Below, piece by piece: positions 1 to 8,771 of a stretch of 64,000 bases of DNA. The stretch comes from Sphingopyxis sp. UBA6723 (GTDB lineage Bacteria; Pseudomonadota; Alphaproteobacteria; Sphingomonadales; Sphingomonadaceae). Within the stretch, counting starts at the first letter, position 1. The number at the start of each line of letters is the position of its first letter. The stretch spans positions 381,717 to 445,716 of the forward strand of contig NZ_DKIH01000013.1 in NCBI RefSeq assembly GCF_002454115.1. The letters run 5' to 3'. Made by a program: the position numbers and the translations under genes. Under the pieces are notes generated by a model that saw only the letters and a program-made list of their open reading frames with translations, did no database searches and was not told where the DNA came from.

Positions 1-1231
1 TCCGGCCAAAGGCATAAACTTCGCCATAAGGAGTCACCCCGCGCAGATGATTGTCGACCGTGTCCTCATATTGGTCTTCGCAAACGATCAGATGGCCGTT
101 GGGTGCGACGGTCAGATTGTCGCCGTAGCTATATTGGGCGGGATCGGTCGATTCGAGGAACAATTGCAGCCGCCCGGGATTCGATCGTTCCTGCGCTGTC
201 CCTTCATAATGCGAGGGGCGATAGCGCATGATCTGACCTTGCTTCGCTGGCCCGCCCGACGTGCACGTGAAATACAGCTCGTTGTCGCCCCAATGAATGC
301 CCTCGCCGCGCGCAAAACGGGCCGCGCCCTTGGTTGCGCCGCGCAGGCGCAAATCGTCAGCCGGGCTTTCAGGATCGTCGAGGTCGATCCAGTTGGTAAA
401 ATGCCAGCTGCCCGGCTGCATGACCACCGCCGATGCCCAGTTGCGGCTGTCCGCGATGCTTTTGTCGAAGAAGGCCAGCGCCTGCAATCGTCCGCCGCGA
501 GCGAGCGAGCCAGGAACGTCAGGCAAGAAGCGGTAGAACAGGCTGTCGTCGCGATCCTCGGTCATATAGACAATGCCGGTACGCGGATCGACCGCGGCGG
601 CCTCGCGCACGAACCGGCCCATGGCTTTCAGCGGCTCAGCCTTGACGAGCTTGCCGGCATCGGCAGGCACATCAAAAATCCAGCCATGCGACTGGCCGAC
701 GCCGTCGGCGGGGCCGGCGACGCTCTCTTCGCACGACAGCCAGCTGTTCCACGGCGTCACACCGCCTGCGCAATTGCGGATCGTGCCGAGCAAGCTGAGA
801 TATTGTTTTTCGACCGCCAACGTGTCGCCATCAAGGACCAGCGTCGTCGTGCCACCGGGGATCGCGGCATCTCCAACGCGATCGAACGTTCCTTCAGGCA
901 CCGCCGCGCCCGCGTTCAAAGGGCCGCTGGAAACATGCTTCGGTCCCAGCTCGTGATTGCGCACCAGCGCCAGTTTTCCGCCATCCAGCCGGAAACAGCC
1001 CATGCCGTCGGCGCGATCGGGAACGCGATAACCGTCGCTCATCGGCTCACCGAGCTGGGAAATAATCTGATAGGAAAACCCGGGCGGCAGGTCGATCAGT
1101 CCGGCAGGGTCGTTTTGCAGCGGACCATAGCCGGACGCCGTCGCCATCAATCCGCCCGCGGCAGCGCGGCTCTGCGCCGCAAGCCCCGCAAAAGCGAACG
1201 CGGTCATGGAAAATTGGCGGCGATTCAGCAT
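1..1231 (-). CDS. PhoX-family (DUF839) secreted phosphatase-like protein, 3' end beyond window
   Basis: 410 residues are visible and no stop is reached before the left edge, so the C-terminus is missing. The N-terminus has a twin-arginine-type signal (MLNRRQFS followed by a hydrophobic AFAFAGLAA stretch), pointing to Tat export. Conserved DUF839/PhoX-like blocks follow: the DGMGCF and LVRNHE region, a GGTTTLV strand, WLSCEES, FVREAAAVDP and VYMTEDR, then YGDNLTVAPNGHL near the visible end. PhoX proteins are Ca/Fe-dependent periplasmic phosphatases, but many DUF839 proteins have no tested activity, so the substrate is open. The gene is divergent from the racemase gene, with about 115 bases between their starts. 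The chosen ATG is the one that places the RR motif at the very N-terminus. Confidence 0.85.
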   Translation of the reverse strand, partial: MLNRRQFSMTAFAFAGLAAQSRAAAGGLMATASGYGPLQNDPAGLIDLPPGFSYQIISQLGEPMSDGYRVPDRADGMGCFRLDGGKLALVRNHELGPKHVSSGPLNAGAAVPEGTFDRVGDAAIPGGTTTLVLDGDTLAVEKQYLSLLGTIRNCAGGVTPWNSWLSCEESVAGPADGVGQSHGWIFDVPADAGKLVKAEPLKAMGRFVREAAAVDPRTGIVYMTEDRDDSLFYRFLPDVPGSLARGGRLQALAFFDKSIADSRNWASAVVMQPGSWHFTNWIDLDDPESPADDLRLRGATKGAARFARGEGIHWGDNELYFTCTSGGPAKQGQIMRYRPSHYEGTAQERSNPGRLQLFLESTDPAQYSYGDNLTVAPNGHLIVCEDQYEDTVDNHLRGVTPYGEVYAFGR

Positions 1232-1347
1232 GGCAGGCAACTCCCTTTCGGATTCAATGACGCGCTAGAGTCGCTTTTGGACACTTCAAAGACAATCGGG
1301 CAACGGTAGCTGCCCGCCATCGAATATCAGCAAATAGGGAGAGAGTT

Positions 1348-2478
1348 ATGTCAGGTCCGTTGCGCGGAATCAAAATCATCGAATTTGCCGGCATCGGTCC
1401 GGGCCCCTTTTGCGGAATGATGCTGGCGGATCATGGTGCGGAGGTGATCCGTATCGATCGTCCGGGCGGTTTCATGGACCCGCGCGATCCGCTGTCGCGC
1501 AACCGCACGTCGATCGTGCTCGACATGAAAAATCCGGAAGCGGTAGCGATCGCGCGTGACCTTTGCAGAAGCGCGGACGGGATCATCGAGGGCTATCGCC
1601 CAGGCGTGATGGAACGTCTCGGGCTCGGTCCCGACGTCCTCCTCACCGACAATCCGAAGCTTGTTTATGGCCGCATGACCGGCTGGGGTCAGTTCGGACC
1701 CTATGCGCAGGCGGCGGGCCACGACATCAACTATATTGCGCTGTCAGGGGTATTGCATGGCATCGGGCGCGCAGGCGAGAAGCCGGTGCCGCCGGTCAAC
1801 TACGTCGGCGATTTCGGCGGCGGCGGCATGATGCTGGCGTTCGGCATGGCGAGCGCGCTCGTTCATGCCGCGCGCACCGGCGAGGGCCAGGTGATCGATT
1901 GCGCGATGACCGACGGCTCGGCACTGCTCGCGGGCATGACGTGGGGTTTCAACGCGATGGGGCGGCTGAAGGACGAAGCGGGAGCCAATATGCTCGACGG
2001 CGGCGCGCATTTCTATGACAGCTATCTCTGCGCCGACGGTAAATTCATCTCGATCGGGTCGATCGAACCGCAATTTTATGCACTGCTGCGGGAAAAGACC
2101 GGGCTGACTGATGATCCCGATTTCGATGCACAGATGGACCCCTCGAAATGGGGGCCGCTGAAGGACAAGCTGACGGCGCTCTTCCTCACGAAGACCCGCG
2201 ACGAATGGTGCGCAATCATGGAGATGACCGACGTCTGCTTTGCGCCGATCCTGTCGCTGGGCGAGGCACCGCAGCATCCGCACAACGTCGCACGCGAGAC
2301 GTTTCTGGAGGTCGGCGGAGCGGTTCAGCCTGCGCCTGCGCCGCGCTATTCGGCGACGGTCAACGACACTCCGCGACCCGCTCCGGCGGTCGGCGCCGAC
2401 GGCGATGCTGTGTTGGCAGGGCTTGGTTATGACGCGACCAAGATCGCGGCGCTCCGCAACGGTGGCGCGGTGCGGTGA
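1348..2478 (+). CDS. Alpha-methylacyl-CoA racemase (CaiB/BaiF family III)
   Basis: A 376-residue CaiB/BaiF-fold protein. It opens with the family signature GPLRGIKIIEFAGIGPGP and has NRTSIVLDMKNPE. Two residues correspond in position and context to the racemase catalytic pair known from Mycobacterium MCR (His126/Asp156): His-125 in AAGHDINY and Asp-155 in YVGDFGGGG. This favours epimerising (2R)/(2S)-methylacyl-CoA over CoA transfer. A purine-rich stretch (AGGGAGAGAG) lies just before the ATG. It sits next to two acyl-CoA dehydrogenases and a crotonase on either strand, which suggests beta-oxidation of methyl-branched, isoprenoid or sterol side-chain acyl-CoAs; the exact substrate is inference. 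Confidence 0.9.
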   Translation: MSGPLRGIKIIEFAGIGPGPFCGMMLADHGAEVIRIDRPGGFMDPRDPLSRNRTSIVLDMKNPEAVAIARDLCRSADGIIEGYRPGVMERLGLGPDVLLTDNPKLVYGRMTGWGQFGPYAQAAGHDINYIALSGVLHGIGRAGEKPVPPVNYVGDFGGGGMMLAFGMASALVHAARTGEGQVIDCAMTDGSALLAGMTWGFNAMGRLKDEAGANMLDGGAHFYDSYLCADGKFISIGSIEPQFYALLREKTGLTDDPDFDAQMDPSKWGPLKDKLTALFLTKTRDEWCAIMEMTDVCFAPILSLGEAPQHPHNVARETFLEVGGAVQPAPAPRYSATVNDTPRPAPAVGADGDAVLAGLGYDATKIAALRNGGAVR

Positions 2479-2494
2479 AATAAGAAGCATCCGT

Positions 2495-2574
2495 GTCCCC
2501 GCGAAGGCGGGGACCCATCTCCGGTTGGTTCCAGTTGGCACGGACAGGTGATGGGCTCCCGCCTGCGCGGGAGC
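2495..2574. repeat. Family A two-hairpin palindromic repeat
   Basis: Two GC-rich hairpins face each other: one GTCCCCGC..GCGGGGAC followed by CCATC, the other preceded by GATGG and then CTCCCGC..GCGGGAG. The design recurs at 6092 and 33619 in this window. It lies between the racemase and the short acyl-CoA dehydrogenase gene, which converge here, so it may also act as a bidirectional transcription barrier. REPIN-like architecture is inferred from form. Confidence 0.85.
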
Positions 2575-2588
2575 GCGCGGCTTTCAGA

Positions 2589-3308
2589 TTACACCGATTG
2601 AAATATGTCATCCGACCGCGAGGTCATCGCTCCCCACAGCCCCTGACCACCAAGCCCGGCCACCTGCCGCCCCAGCTTCGCCGCCCAATACGCATCATTC
2701 CCATGCTCGCCGCGCCACCGCATCAGCGGCACCGTGACGCGGTGGAGGTCATATTCTTCGGTAAAGCCGATCGCGCCGTGGACTTGATGCGCGATCGACG
2801 TGACAAGGCCCACCGCGCGGTTGGCGCGCTGTTTCGCCGCAGCCATCTCGAAATCCGCCGCGGCGGGATCGAGCCCTACCGCATCCAGCCGCGCCGCCAA
2901 CGCCCCTGCTGCCGCTTCCACCGCGCGCACTTCGCACGCCATCACCGCAAGCGATTGCTGCACCGCCTGGAATTTGCCCAGCGGCCGCCCGAATTGCTGG
3001 CGCGTGTTCACATGCTCGATCGACAGCGTGAGCGCTTGACCCATAGCACCCGCCATCAAGCTGACCGTCGCGGCGGGTAGCAGAGCGTCAGTCACGATCA
3101 GCTCGGCTACCGGCAGGTCGGGAACCATGACCCCCGCGACCTGCAGCACGGCATTTACGTCGCCCCAATCACCGCCGAACCCGCCCTTGTCTTCCGCCAC
3201 CAGCAGCAGGGCAAAACCGGCCTCTTCGACGGGCGCAACCCCCGCCATGGCCGCCTCGGCAAACACCGCGCGCGCCGTGTCGCACAGGATCTCGCGCGCC
3301 GCGCTCAT
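2589..3308 (-). CDS. Short acyl-CoA dehydrogenase-like protein lacking the middle beta domain
   Basis: 239 residues against about 380 for the family. The first 45 residues resemble the N-terminal helical domain (AGFALLLVAEDKGGFGG). The sequence then runs almost directly into the C-terminal four-helix domain (NTRQQFGRPLGKFQAVQ, then HQVHGAIGFTEEYDLHR). The central beta-barrel region is absent. The position that usually carries the C-terminal catalytic Glu (YEGTSE) reads RWRGEHGND. Its start overlaps the stop of the 385-codon acyl-CoA dehydrogenase upstream by 4 bases, so the two are translated together and probably act as partners, as in heteromeric steroid-type acyl-CoA dehydrogenases. It may have no independent catalysis. 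Confidence 0.85.
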   Translation of the reverse strand: MSAAREILCDTARAVFAEAAMAGVAPVEEAGFALLLVAEDKGGFGGDWGDVNAVLQVAGVMVPDLPVAELIVTDALLPAATVSLMAGAMGQALTLSIEHVNTRQQFGRPLGKFQAVQQSLAVMACEVRAVEAAAGALAARLDAVGLDPAAADFEMAAAKQRANRAVGLVTSIAHQVHGAIGFTEEYDLHRVTVPLMRWRGEHGNDAYWAAKLGRQVAGLGGQGLWGAMTSRSDDIFQSV

Positions 3309-4444
3309 CGCAGGCCCAGTCCGCGCGCGATGATCCCGCGGATCACTTCGCGCGTGCCGCCGCGCAGCGAAAAGCTGGGCGATGCGATCAGCAAGGCGCG
3401 CAGCAAGCGGCCAAGGTCGCTCGGATCATCCCAAGGGCAATCGACGATCGCCTGCACACGGCGCGGCATGTCCTGTTCGAACGCATTGCCCAATTCCTTG
3501 ACCACCGACGCCTCGACCATCGGATCCTCGCCCGCCGCCAGTTTCGCCGCGGTAGACATCGACAATTGCCGCAGTGTCCACATTTCGGCGGTGAGTTCAC
3601 CGATCAGCACGGCAACCGCCGGTTCGGGATCGGCGCCCGCCGCATCGATCAGCGCCGCGAACAGCGCATGGCTCGACAAATATCGCTCGGGGCCCGAGCG
3701 TTCGAGACCCAGCTCGGCGGTGACCTGCTGCCACCCCTGCCCGCGCGTGCCGACCAGCGCGCTATGTGGGACAAGTACGTCGTCGAAGAAGACTTCGTTG
3801 AAATCATGGTGCCCCGCCATGTCGATGATCGGGCGGATCGCAATGCCAGGGGTGTCGAGGTCGATCAGCAGCTGGCTCAACCCCGCATTGCGCTCGCTGC
3901 CCTCTTCGGTGCGAACCAGCGCCAGCATGATATGCGAGAAATGCGCGCCGGTGGTCCAGATTTTCTGGCCATTTATGCGCCAGCCTTCGGTCGTTTCCCG
4001 CGCCGTGGTCCGAACAGCAGCAAGGTCAGACCCGGCTCCCGGCTCGGACAGGCCGATGCAGGCATAGAGCTCACCGCGCACGATCCCCGGCAGGTATCGC
4101 TCGCACTGTTCCGCGCTGCCGTACCGCACGATTAGCGGCCCGGTCTGGCGATCCGCGATCCAGTGCGCGCCGACGGGCGCCCCCGCTGCCAGCAATTCCT
4201 CGATCACCACATAGCGTTCCAGCGGATGGCGATCACCGCCGCCGTACCGCGTCGGCAACGTCATCCCGATGTAACCGGCAGCGCCGAGCGCACGACTGAA
4301 GTCGGCATCGAAGCTTGCCCAACAATTGGCGCGCGCGACGATGTCGCCCTGCGGCTGGTTCACCGCAAGCCATGCCCGCAAGTCGGTGCGCAGAGCCGCG
4401 ACGTCGCCGGGTGGATCGAAAGGATAGAGTGCAAAGCCTTGCAT
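3305..4444 (-). CDS. Acyl-CoA dehydrogenase
   Basis: 379 residues from the ATG chosen; an in-frame TTG six codons upstream is also possible. It has all three domains: N-terminal helices (GAAGYIGMTLPTRYGGG), the FAD/substrate loop (ACIGLSEPGAGSDLAA, then NGQKIWTTGA) and the C-terminal helices. The usual C-terminal catalytic Glu is replaced by Gly (SLRGGTREV). A Glu occurs in the helix-G context LGLERSG (Glu-248), where isovaleryl-CoA-type enzymes keep their base, so activity is plausible. It is divergent from the crotonase gene and translationally coupled to the short homologue downstream. The likely substrate is a branched or ring-bearing acyl-CoA, by context only. Confidence 0.92.
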   Translation of the reverse strand: MQGFALYPFDPPGDVAALRTDLRAWLAVNQPQGDIVARANCWASFDADFSRALGAAGYIGMTLPTRYGGGDRHPLERYVVIEELLAAGAPVGAHWIADRQTGPLIVRYGSAEQCERYLPGIVRGELYACIGLSEPGAGSDLAAVRTTARETTEGWRINGQKIWTTGAHFSHIMLALVRTEEGSERNAGLSQLLIDLDTPGIAIRPIIDMAGHHDFNEVFFDDVLVPHSALVGTRGQGWQQVTAELGLERSGPERYLSSHALFAALIDAAGADPEPAVAVLIGELTAEMWTLRQLSMSTAAKLAAGEDPMVEASVVKELGNAFEQDMPRRVQAIVDCPWDDPSDLGRLLRALLIASPSFSLRGGTREVIRGIIARGLGLR

Positions 4445-4494
4445 GTCCCGACAGCCATGCAATAGCCTTTGCCAACAGGAAAGGAATTTTGATC

Positions 4495-5298
4495 ATGGGC
4501 GAGTTTTTGAGTGTCGAGCGGCGGGGCAAGATTGCGATCCTGACCATGATCAAACCTGAGAGTATGAACGCGATCGGCACCCATGAAGACTGCCAGGACA
4601 TCATCGACACGCTCCGCACCCTCGGCGACGATCGCGGCGTCAGCGCGATCATCCTGACCGGCAGCGGCAAAGCGTTCAGCGCCGGTGGCAACCTCAAAGG
4701 CATGCAGGACCGCACCGGGATCGGCGTGCTCGACCAGCCCGACTCCACCCGCGCCAATTACCGCAAGGGCGTGCAGGCGGTGATCCGCGCGCTGATGGAC
4801 TGCGAAGTGCCGATGATTGCCGCGGTCAACGGTCATGCCATCGGCCTCGGTTGCGACCTCGCCTGCACCTGCGACATCCGCATCGCCGCCGAAAGCGCCA
4901 AATTCGCGTGCAGTTTCATCAAGGTCGGGATCGTCCCCGGCGACGGCGGCGCGTGGCTGCTGCAAAAGGTGCTCGGCTATCCGCGTGCCGCCGAACTCTT
5001 CCTCACCGGTGACCGCTTTGACGCGCAGCAGGCAAAGGAATATGGTCTGGTGACGGACGTCGTCCCCGACGCGGAACTGCTCGACCGCGCCGTGGCGATT
5101 GCCGAACGGATCGTGTGCAATCCGCCGCGCGCGCTGCGCCTGACCAAGCGCTTGCTCCGCGAGGCGCAGCATAGCCGGATGAGCGACATATTGGAGCTCA
5201 GCGCCGCCTATCAGGCGATCGTGCACGAGACGGCCGATAATCGGGAGGCGATCAATGCCTTTGTCGAAAAGCGCCCGCCGGTGTTTACAGGAGAATGA
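4495..5298 (+). CDS. Crotonase-family enoyl-CoA hydratase/isomerase
   Basis: 267 residues. The start is fixed by AGGAAAGGA about 10 bases before ATG. The oxyanion-hole segments are clear: GSGKAFSAGGNLKGM and NGHAIGLGCDLACTCDIRIA. In the second acid region it reads KVGIVPGDGGAWLL, with Asp rather than the hydratase Glu context, so isomerase or another crotonase reaction is as likely as hydration. C-terminal helices contain PPRALRLTKRLLREAQ. The stop overlaps the possible ATGA start of the phosphatase gene, making a two-gene unit. Together with the racemase and dehydrogenases it completes a beta-oxidation-like set. Confidence 0.9.
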   Translation: MGEFLSVERRGKIAILTMIKPESMNAIGTHEDCQDIIDTLRTLGDDRGVSAIILTGSGKAFSAGGNLKGMQDRTGIGVLDQPDSTRANYRKGVQAVIRALMDCEVPMIAAVNGHAIGLGCDLACTCDIRIAAESAKFACSFIKVGIVPGDGGAWLLQKVLGYPRAAELFLTGDRFDAQQAKEYGLVTDVVPDAELLDRAVAIAERIVCNPPRALRLTKRLLREAQHSRMSDILELSAAYQAIVHETADNREAINAFVEKRPPVFTGE

Positions 5299-5300
5299 CC

Positions 5301-6083
5301 ATGATGGCCGAGCGCGTCCTGCCCCTGTCCGGCATCCACAATTTCCGGGATTATGGCGGCTATGCGGTCGAGGGTGGCGGGAGACTGCGCGAGGGCGTGC
5401 TGTGGCGCTCGGCGCATCACGAAGCAGCGACCGACGAGGATCTGGCGGCGCTCGATGCGCTCCGGCTGGAAACCATCATCGATCTGCGCGGCGACGACGA
5501 GCGCGAATTGCATCCGTGCCGCCGGTCGGAGAATTTCTCGGCGCGCGTCTTGTTCGCGGGCGGCGTGACCGCAGGCCTCGCGCCCCATCTTCAGGCGGCA
5601 GGCGGCACAATTGATGTCGAGACGGCGCGCGCGCGGATGATCGATACCTATGCCGGGATGCCCTATCGCCCCGCGCTTGTCGCCACGCTGCGGCTCTATC
5701 TTGCCGCGCTGGCCGAATATGACGCGCCCAGCTTGGTACACTGCGTGGCAGGCAAGGACCGCACCGGCTTTGCCGTTGCCGTCGTCCACCGGCTGCTTGG
5801 GGTGCATGAGGACGATCTGATGCACGATTATCTGCTCACCAACACCGCGGGCAAGATCGAGGAGCGGATCGCGCAGGGCGCGGCGCATATCCGCTCGCGC
5901 TACGGTGCCGAAATTCATGACGACGCAATCCGCGCGCTGATGTCGGTGAACCCCGCCTATCTCGACGCCGCGCTGGCGACGGTGCGCCGCGATCATGGCG
6001 ATGTCGCGACCTATGCCGAGGCGGTGCTGAACTTCACCCCCGACATGCGCGAGGCGATCGTGGACAAGCTGGTGGTGTATTGA
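5301..6083 (+). CDS. Tyrosine/phosphoinositide-type protein phosphatase (IphP-like)
   Basis: 260 residues; an ATG two codons earlier overlaps the upstream stop (ATGA), but AGGAG is better spaced for the ATG used here. The CX5R active-site loop is HCVAGKDRTG, with Cys-148 as nucleophile. An upstream DLRGDDER strand and NFRDYGGY motif are typical of the Y_phosphatase3/IphP family. Members hydrolyse phosphotyrosine or phosphoinositides, and the extra Lys-Asp in the loop (GKDRT) is often linked to lipid phosphates. No signal peptide is seen, so it is probably cytoplasmic. It is coupled to the crotonase gene, although a functional link to acyl-CoA catabolism is not evident. Confidence 0.88.
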   Translation: MMAERVLPLSGIHNFRDYGGYAVEGGGRLREGVLWRSAHHEAATDEDLAALDALRLETIIDLRGDDERELHPCRRSENFSARVLFAGGVTAGLAPHLQAAGGTIDVETARARMIDTYAGMPYRPALVATLRLYLAALAEYDAPSLVHCVAGKDRTGFAVAVVHRLLGVHEDDLMHDYLLTNTAGKIEERIAQGAAHIRSRYGAEIHDDAIRALMSVNPAYLDAALATVRRDHGDVATYAEAVLNFTPDMREAIVDKLVVY

Positions 6084-6091
6084 AAAGCCGC

Positions 6092-6170
6092 GCCCCTGCG
6101 AAGGCAGGGGCCCATCACCCATCGGCGACAAATTAAACGGCAGGTGATGGTTCCCCGCTTTCGCGGGGAC
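6092..6170. repeat. Family A two-hairpin palindromic repeat
   Basis: Hairpin GCCCCTGC..GCAGGGGC followed by CCATC, then an AT-richer spacer, then GATGG and a second hairpin TCCCCGC..GCGGGGA. It lies between convergent genes (phosphatase and amidohydrolase), as the copy at 2495 does. Confidence 0.85.
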
Positions 6171-6188
6171 GCATGCTGGCGAGGAACG

Positions 6189-7514
6189 CTATTCCCCCTT
6201 CACCAGCACTCCGCCTTTGACTACCGCATCGACGCTTTCCAGCTCGCGCACACTGGCCAGCGGATCGCCATCGACCGCCACGATGTCGGCATAACGCCCC
6301 ACCGCAATCGCTCCGACGTCCTTCTCGCGCCCCAGCGCCTCGGCGGCGTTCTTTGTCGCAGTCTGGATCGCCTGCATCGGCGTCATCCCATATTCGACCA
6401 TGACGCGGAACTGGCCCCCGACCTGACCGTGCGGCATCACCCCGGCGTCGGATGCGAATACCATCCTCACCCCAGCGCGGTGCGCCTTGCGAAAATTGTC
6501 GCGCTGGATTTGCGCGATTTCGCGGTCCTTGCGCAGATTATCCTCAAGCACGCCGTTCTTCGCACCTTCGGCCTGCGTATATTCGGTGTTGAAGATGTCC
6601 ATCGCGAACCACACCGGCTGCTTGCGCGCGACCGCCATGCGAATGCCCTCGTCATCGACCAGGCTGGCATGTTCGATCGTGTCGATCCCCGCCGCGATCG
6701 CGGCGCGGATGCCTGCGCCGCCATGCGCGTGGGCGGCGACGCGCAGCCCCCATTGATGCGCCTCGTCGGCAATCGCGCGCAACTCATTCTCGGGCACCTG
6801 CAACTGGCCCGGCTCGGTGTTGCGTGAGAAGACGCCCCCGGTCGCGCATACCTTGATCACTTCGGCGCCATATTTGCGCTGGCGGCGGACCTGATAGCGC
6901 AATTCTTCGGGATTATCGCCGATCCCCTCTTCCTTGCCGTCCTTCTTTTCCAGGCTGGGGGGCAGGAAGGTGCTGTCGCAATGACCGCCGGTCGCGCCCA
7001 GCGCATAGCTCGCCGGCACGATCCGCGGCCCGACCGCGTAGCCCGCGTCGATCGCCTGCTTCAACCCGATGTCGTTGCGGTCGCCCGACCCGACGTTGCG
7101 CACCGTCGTGAACCCGGCGTCGAGCATGTCGCGAGCGTTCTTGACCGCGGTCATGCCCCAGAAACTGTCGGTGAATTCCAGCCCGCGATAACCGCCGATG
7201 TCGGCGGGTCCGTCGAGGTGGACGTGCATGTCGATCAGGCCGGGCAGCAGCGTCTTTTGCCCCAGGTCGATATGTTTGACGTCGCTGCCCCAGCGTACCG
7301 TCCGCGCATCGGCAATGTTGGTGATGCGGCCATCGGTACCGACGAAGATTGCGGGATATTCGACCGTCTTGCCGGTCAGCACATCGACATAGCGCGCCGC
7401 GGTGATGACGGTTTGACCCGCGGGTGCCTGCGCCGCCGCCGACGCAGCGAAAAGCGCCGCCGAGCCCAAACCGATTCCCCGCAGAAAACTGCCGAACTTC
7501 ACTCGCGATTGCAT
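6189..7514 (-). CDS. Secreted metal-dependent amidohydrolase (imidazolonepropionase/prolidase-like)
   Basis: 441 residues with a Sec signal peptide (SALFAASAAAQA cleavage region near residue 30). The amidohydrolase barrel is marked by LLPGLIDMHVHLDGP (HxH metal ligands), a VIKVCATGGVFS strand, RVAAHAHGGAGIRAA, GIDTIEHASLVDDEG and VFASDAGVMPHG, which carries the last metal-ligand Asp. Related exported enzymes cleave Xaa-Pro or Xaa-Arg dipeptides or N-acyl amino acids. The exact substrate cannot be read from sequence. It is a single gene in its own orientation, ending next to a palindromic repeat. Confidence 0.9.
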   Translation of the reverse strand: MQSRVKFGSFLRGIGLGSAALFAASAAAQAPAGQTVITAARYVDVLTGKTVEYPAIFVGTDGRITNIADARTVRWGSDVKHIDLGQKTLLPGLIDMHVHLDGPADIGGYRGLEFTDSFWGMTAVKNARDMLDAGFTTVRNVGSGDRNDIGLKQAIDAGYAVGPRIVPASYALGATGGHCDSTFLPPSLEKKDGKEEGIGDNPEELRYQVRRQRKYGAEVIKVCATGGVFSRNTEPGQLQVPENELRAIADEAHQWGLRVAAHAHGGAGIRAAIAAGIDTIEHASLVDDEGIRMAVARKQPVWFAMDIFNTEYTQAEGAKNGVLEDNLRKDREIAQIQRDNFRKAHRAGVRMVFASDAGVMPHGQVGGQFRVMVEYGMTPMQAIQTATKNAAEALGREKDVGAIAVGRYADIVAVDGDPLASVRELESVDAVVKGGVLVKGE

Positions 7515-7598
7515 GTTTGACCCGCCCTGTTGTTGGTGCCCGCAAATGTGATGGCAAAGCGGCGCACAATAGGACAGCGGAAAGTTGGGGTCAGGATC

Positions 7599-8027
7599 CT
7601 AAATCGTCTTGCGACCAAAGCTGGCGGGACGGGGCGGCACCGGCGCGACGGGTCCACGATCGGCAGGATCAACCGTCACATCGCCCACCACGCCCGCTTC
7701 GCGCTTGCGCATATAGCTGGCGAATGCCGCGTCGGCGTCGAACTCAGGCTCGACGACGACTACGCCGGGCTTGAGTTTCGCGTCGACGCTGGCGCCCGGG
7801 ACGCGGTTCACCCCGGTCGCGGCGCGCAGCAATTTGATGATCAGCGGCAGCGCGAACAACAGCCCGACGATCGAAAGCCCGATGACCGTCGGTCCCAGCC
7901 CGATTCCTGCGACGCCTTCGGCCGTGCCGCCGCCGACGCCGATAAAATGATACAGCAGCCAGCCGATCCAGACGAGCGGGATGAGCCCGCCGATGATACC
8001 AAGCACTTTGCCCAAGGACGTATTCAT
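7599..8027 (-). CDS. Small two-helix membrane protein
   Basis: 142 residues. Two hydrophobic segments are visible (LGIIGGLIPLVWIGWLLYHF and PTVIGLSIVGLLFALPLIIK) and a soluble, Pro/Val-rich tail ends in RPASFGRKTI. I do not recognise the family. The start is the ATG preceding NTSLGKVLG; it leaves a 44-base gap from the PAP2 gene upstream, so the two are probably cotranscribed. No catalytic motif is seen. Confidence 0.72.
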   Translation of the reverse strand: MNTSLGKVLGIIGGLIPLVWIGWLLYHFIGVGGGTAEGVAGIGLGPTVIGLSIVGLLFALPLIIKLLRAATGVNRVPGASVDAKLKPGVVVVEPEFDADAAFASYMRKREAGVVGDVTVDPADRGPVAPVPPRPASFGRKTI

Positions 8028-8071
8028 GCCGAAGCTCCCGAAAATCCGGGAGCGTTGATAGCAGCGAGAGC

Positions 8072-8698
8072 TTACTTTTCCCTTAGTGCGACGATTTCGG
8101 ACACGCCGCGCGGGCCAACCCACCAGGCTGCGGCCAGCGCGAAGGCGGCGCCGAGCAACGTCCCGCCGACAATGTCGCTGGCCCAATGGACGCCGAGCAT
8201 GATGCGCGAGAAGGCGTTGAGGATTATGATCGACGCCGCAAGCGCGCAAGCCGCGGCGCGCCAGCGCGGCGGCGCCAGCCATGCGAGGAGGAGGTACACG
8301 ACCGCCGCACTCGTCGCATGGCCGCTGGGATAGGCAAAGCTCGTCTGGTGATCGAGATGCGGCACCAGATCGGGGCGCGGGCGCCCGAAGGACATTTTCA
8401 GCACGCTCGAGGCAAAATTGGCCAGCAAGGACGCCCCGCCCAGCGCCACCGCGCAGCGCGGCCCGCACCAGTGCCAGACCAGCGCGCAAAGCAGAATGAC
8501 GATGCCCCAGCGCGGCAGCCCGCCGCCGATCCAGCTGACCCCCTGCATGAACAGGATCCACCAGCGCGGCGCGGTGTCCACCGTCATCACCAGCGCGGCG
8601 CTGACTTGTCGGTCGAGGCCATCGACCAAACCCGCCATCACGACGGTGCTGACGAGTACGAACAGCATCAGCGTGGCAATCAGGGCGTTGCGGATCAT
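8072..8698 (-). CDS. PAP2-superfamily membrane phosphatase
   Basis: 208 residues with five or six membrane helices. All three PAP2 motifs are present: KMSFGRPRP, PSGHATSA and SRIMLGVHWASD, which hold the catalytic His residues. Such enzymes dephosphorylate phosphatidic acid, undecaprenyl pyrophosphate or related lipid phosphates on the periplasmic face. The ATG chosen begins MIRNALIATLML at the first membrane helix. A longer reading would overlap the upstream gene without adding any conserved sequence. Confidence 0.9.
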   Translation of the reverse strand: MIRNALIATLMLFVLVSTVVMAGLVDGLDRQVSAALVMTVDTAPRWWILFMQGVSWIGGGLPRWGIVILLCALVWHWCGPRCAVALGGASLLANFASSVLKMSFGRPRPDLVPHLDHQTSFAYPSGHATSAAVVYLLLAWLAPPRWRAAACALAASIIILNAFSRIMLGVHWASDIVGGTLLGAAFALAAAWWVGPRGVSEIVALREK

Positions 8699-8771
8699 GG
8701 CGGTGCGGTTGGGAGCAGCTTTCACGCCATCGTCTATGGCCAAAGCCCGCCCGGAGCGCAACAAACCGCCG

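Noticed and set aside
47..1309. Long plus-strand open frame of 420 codons at the left edge
   Set aside because: Antisense shadow of the PhoX-family gene; its translation has no recognisable domain while the other strand reads as a Tat-exported DUF839 protein.
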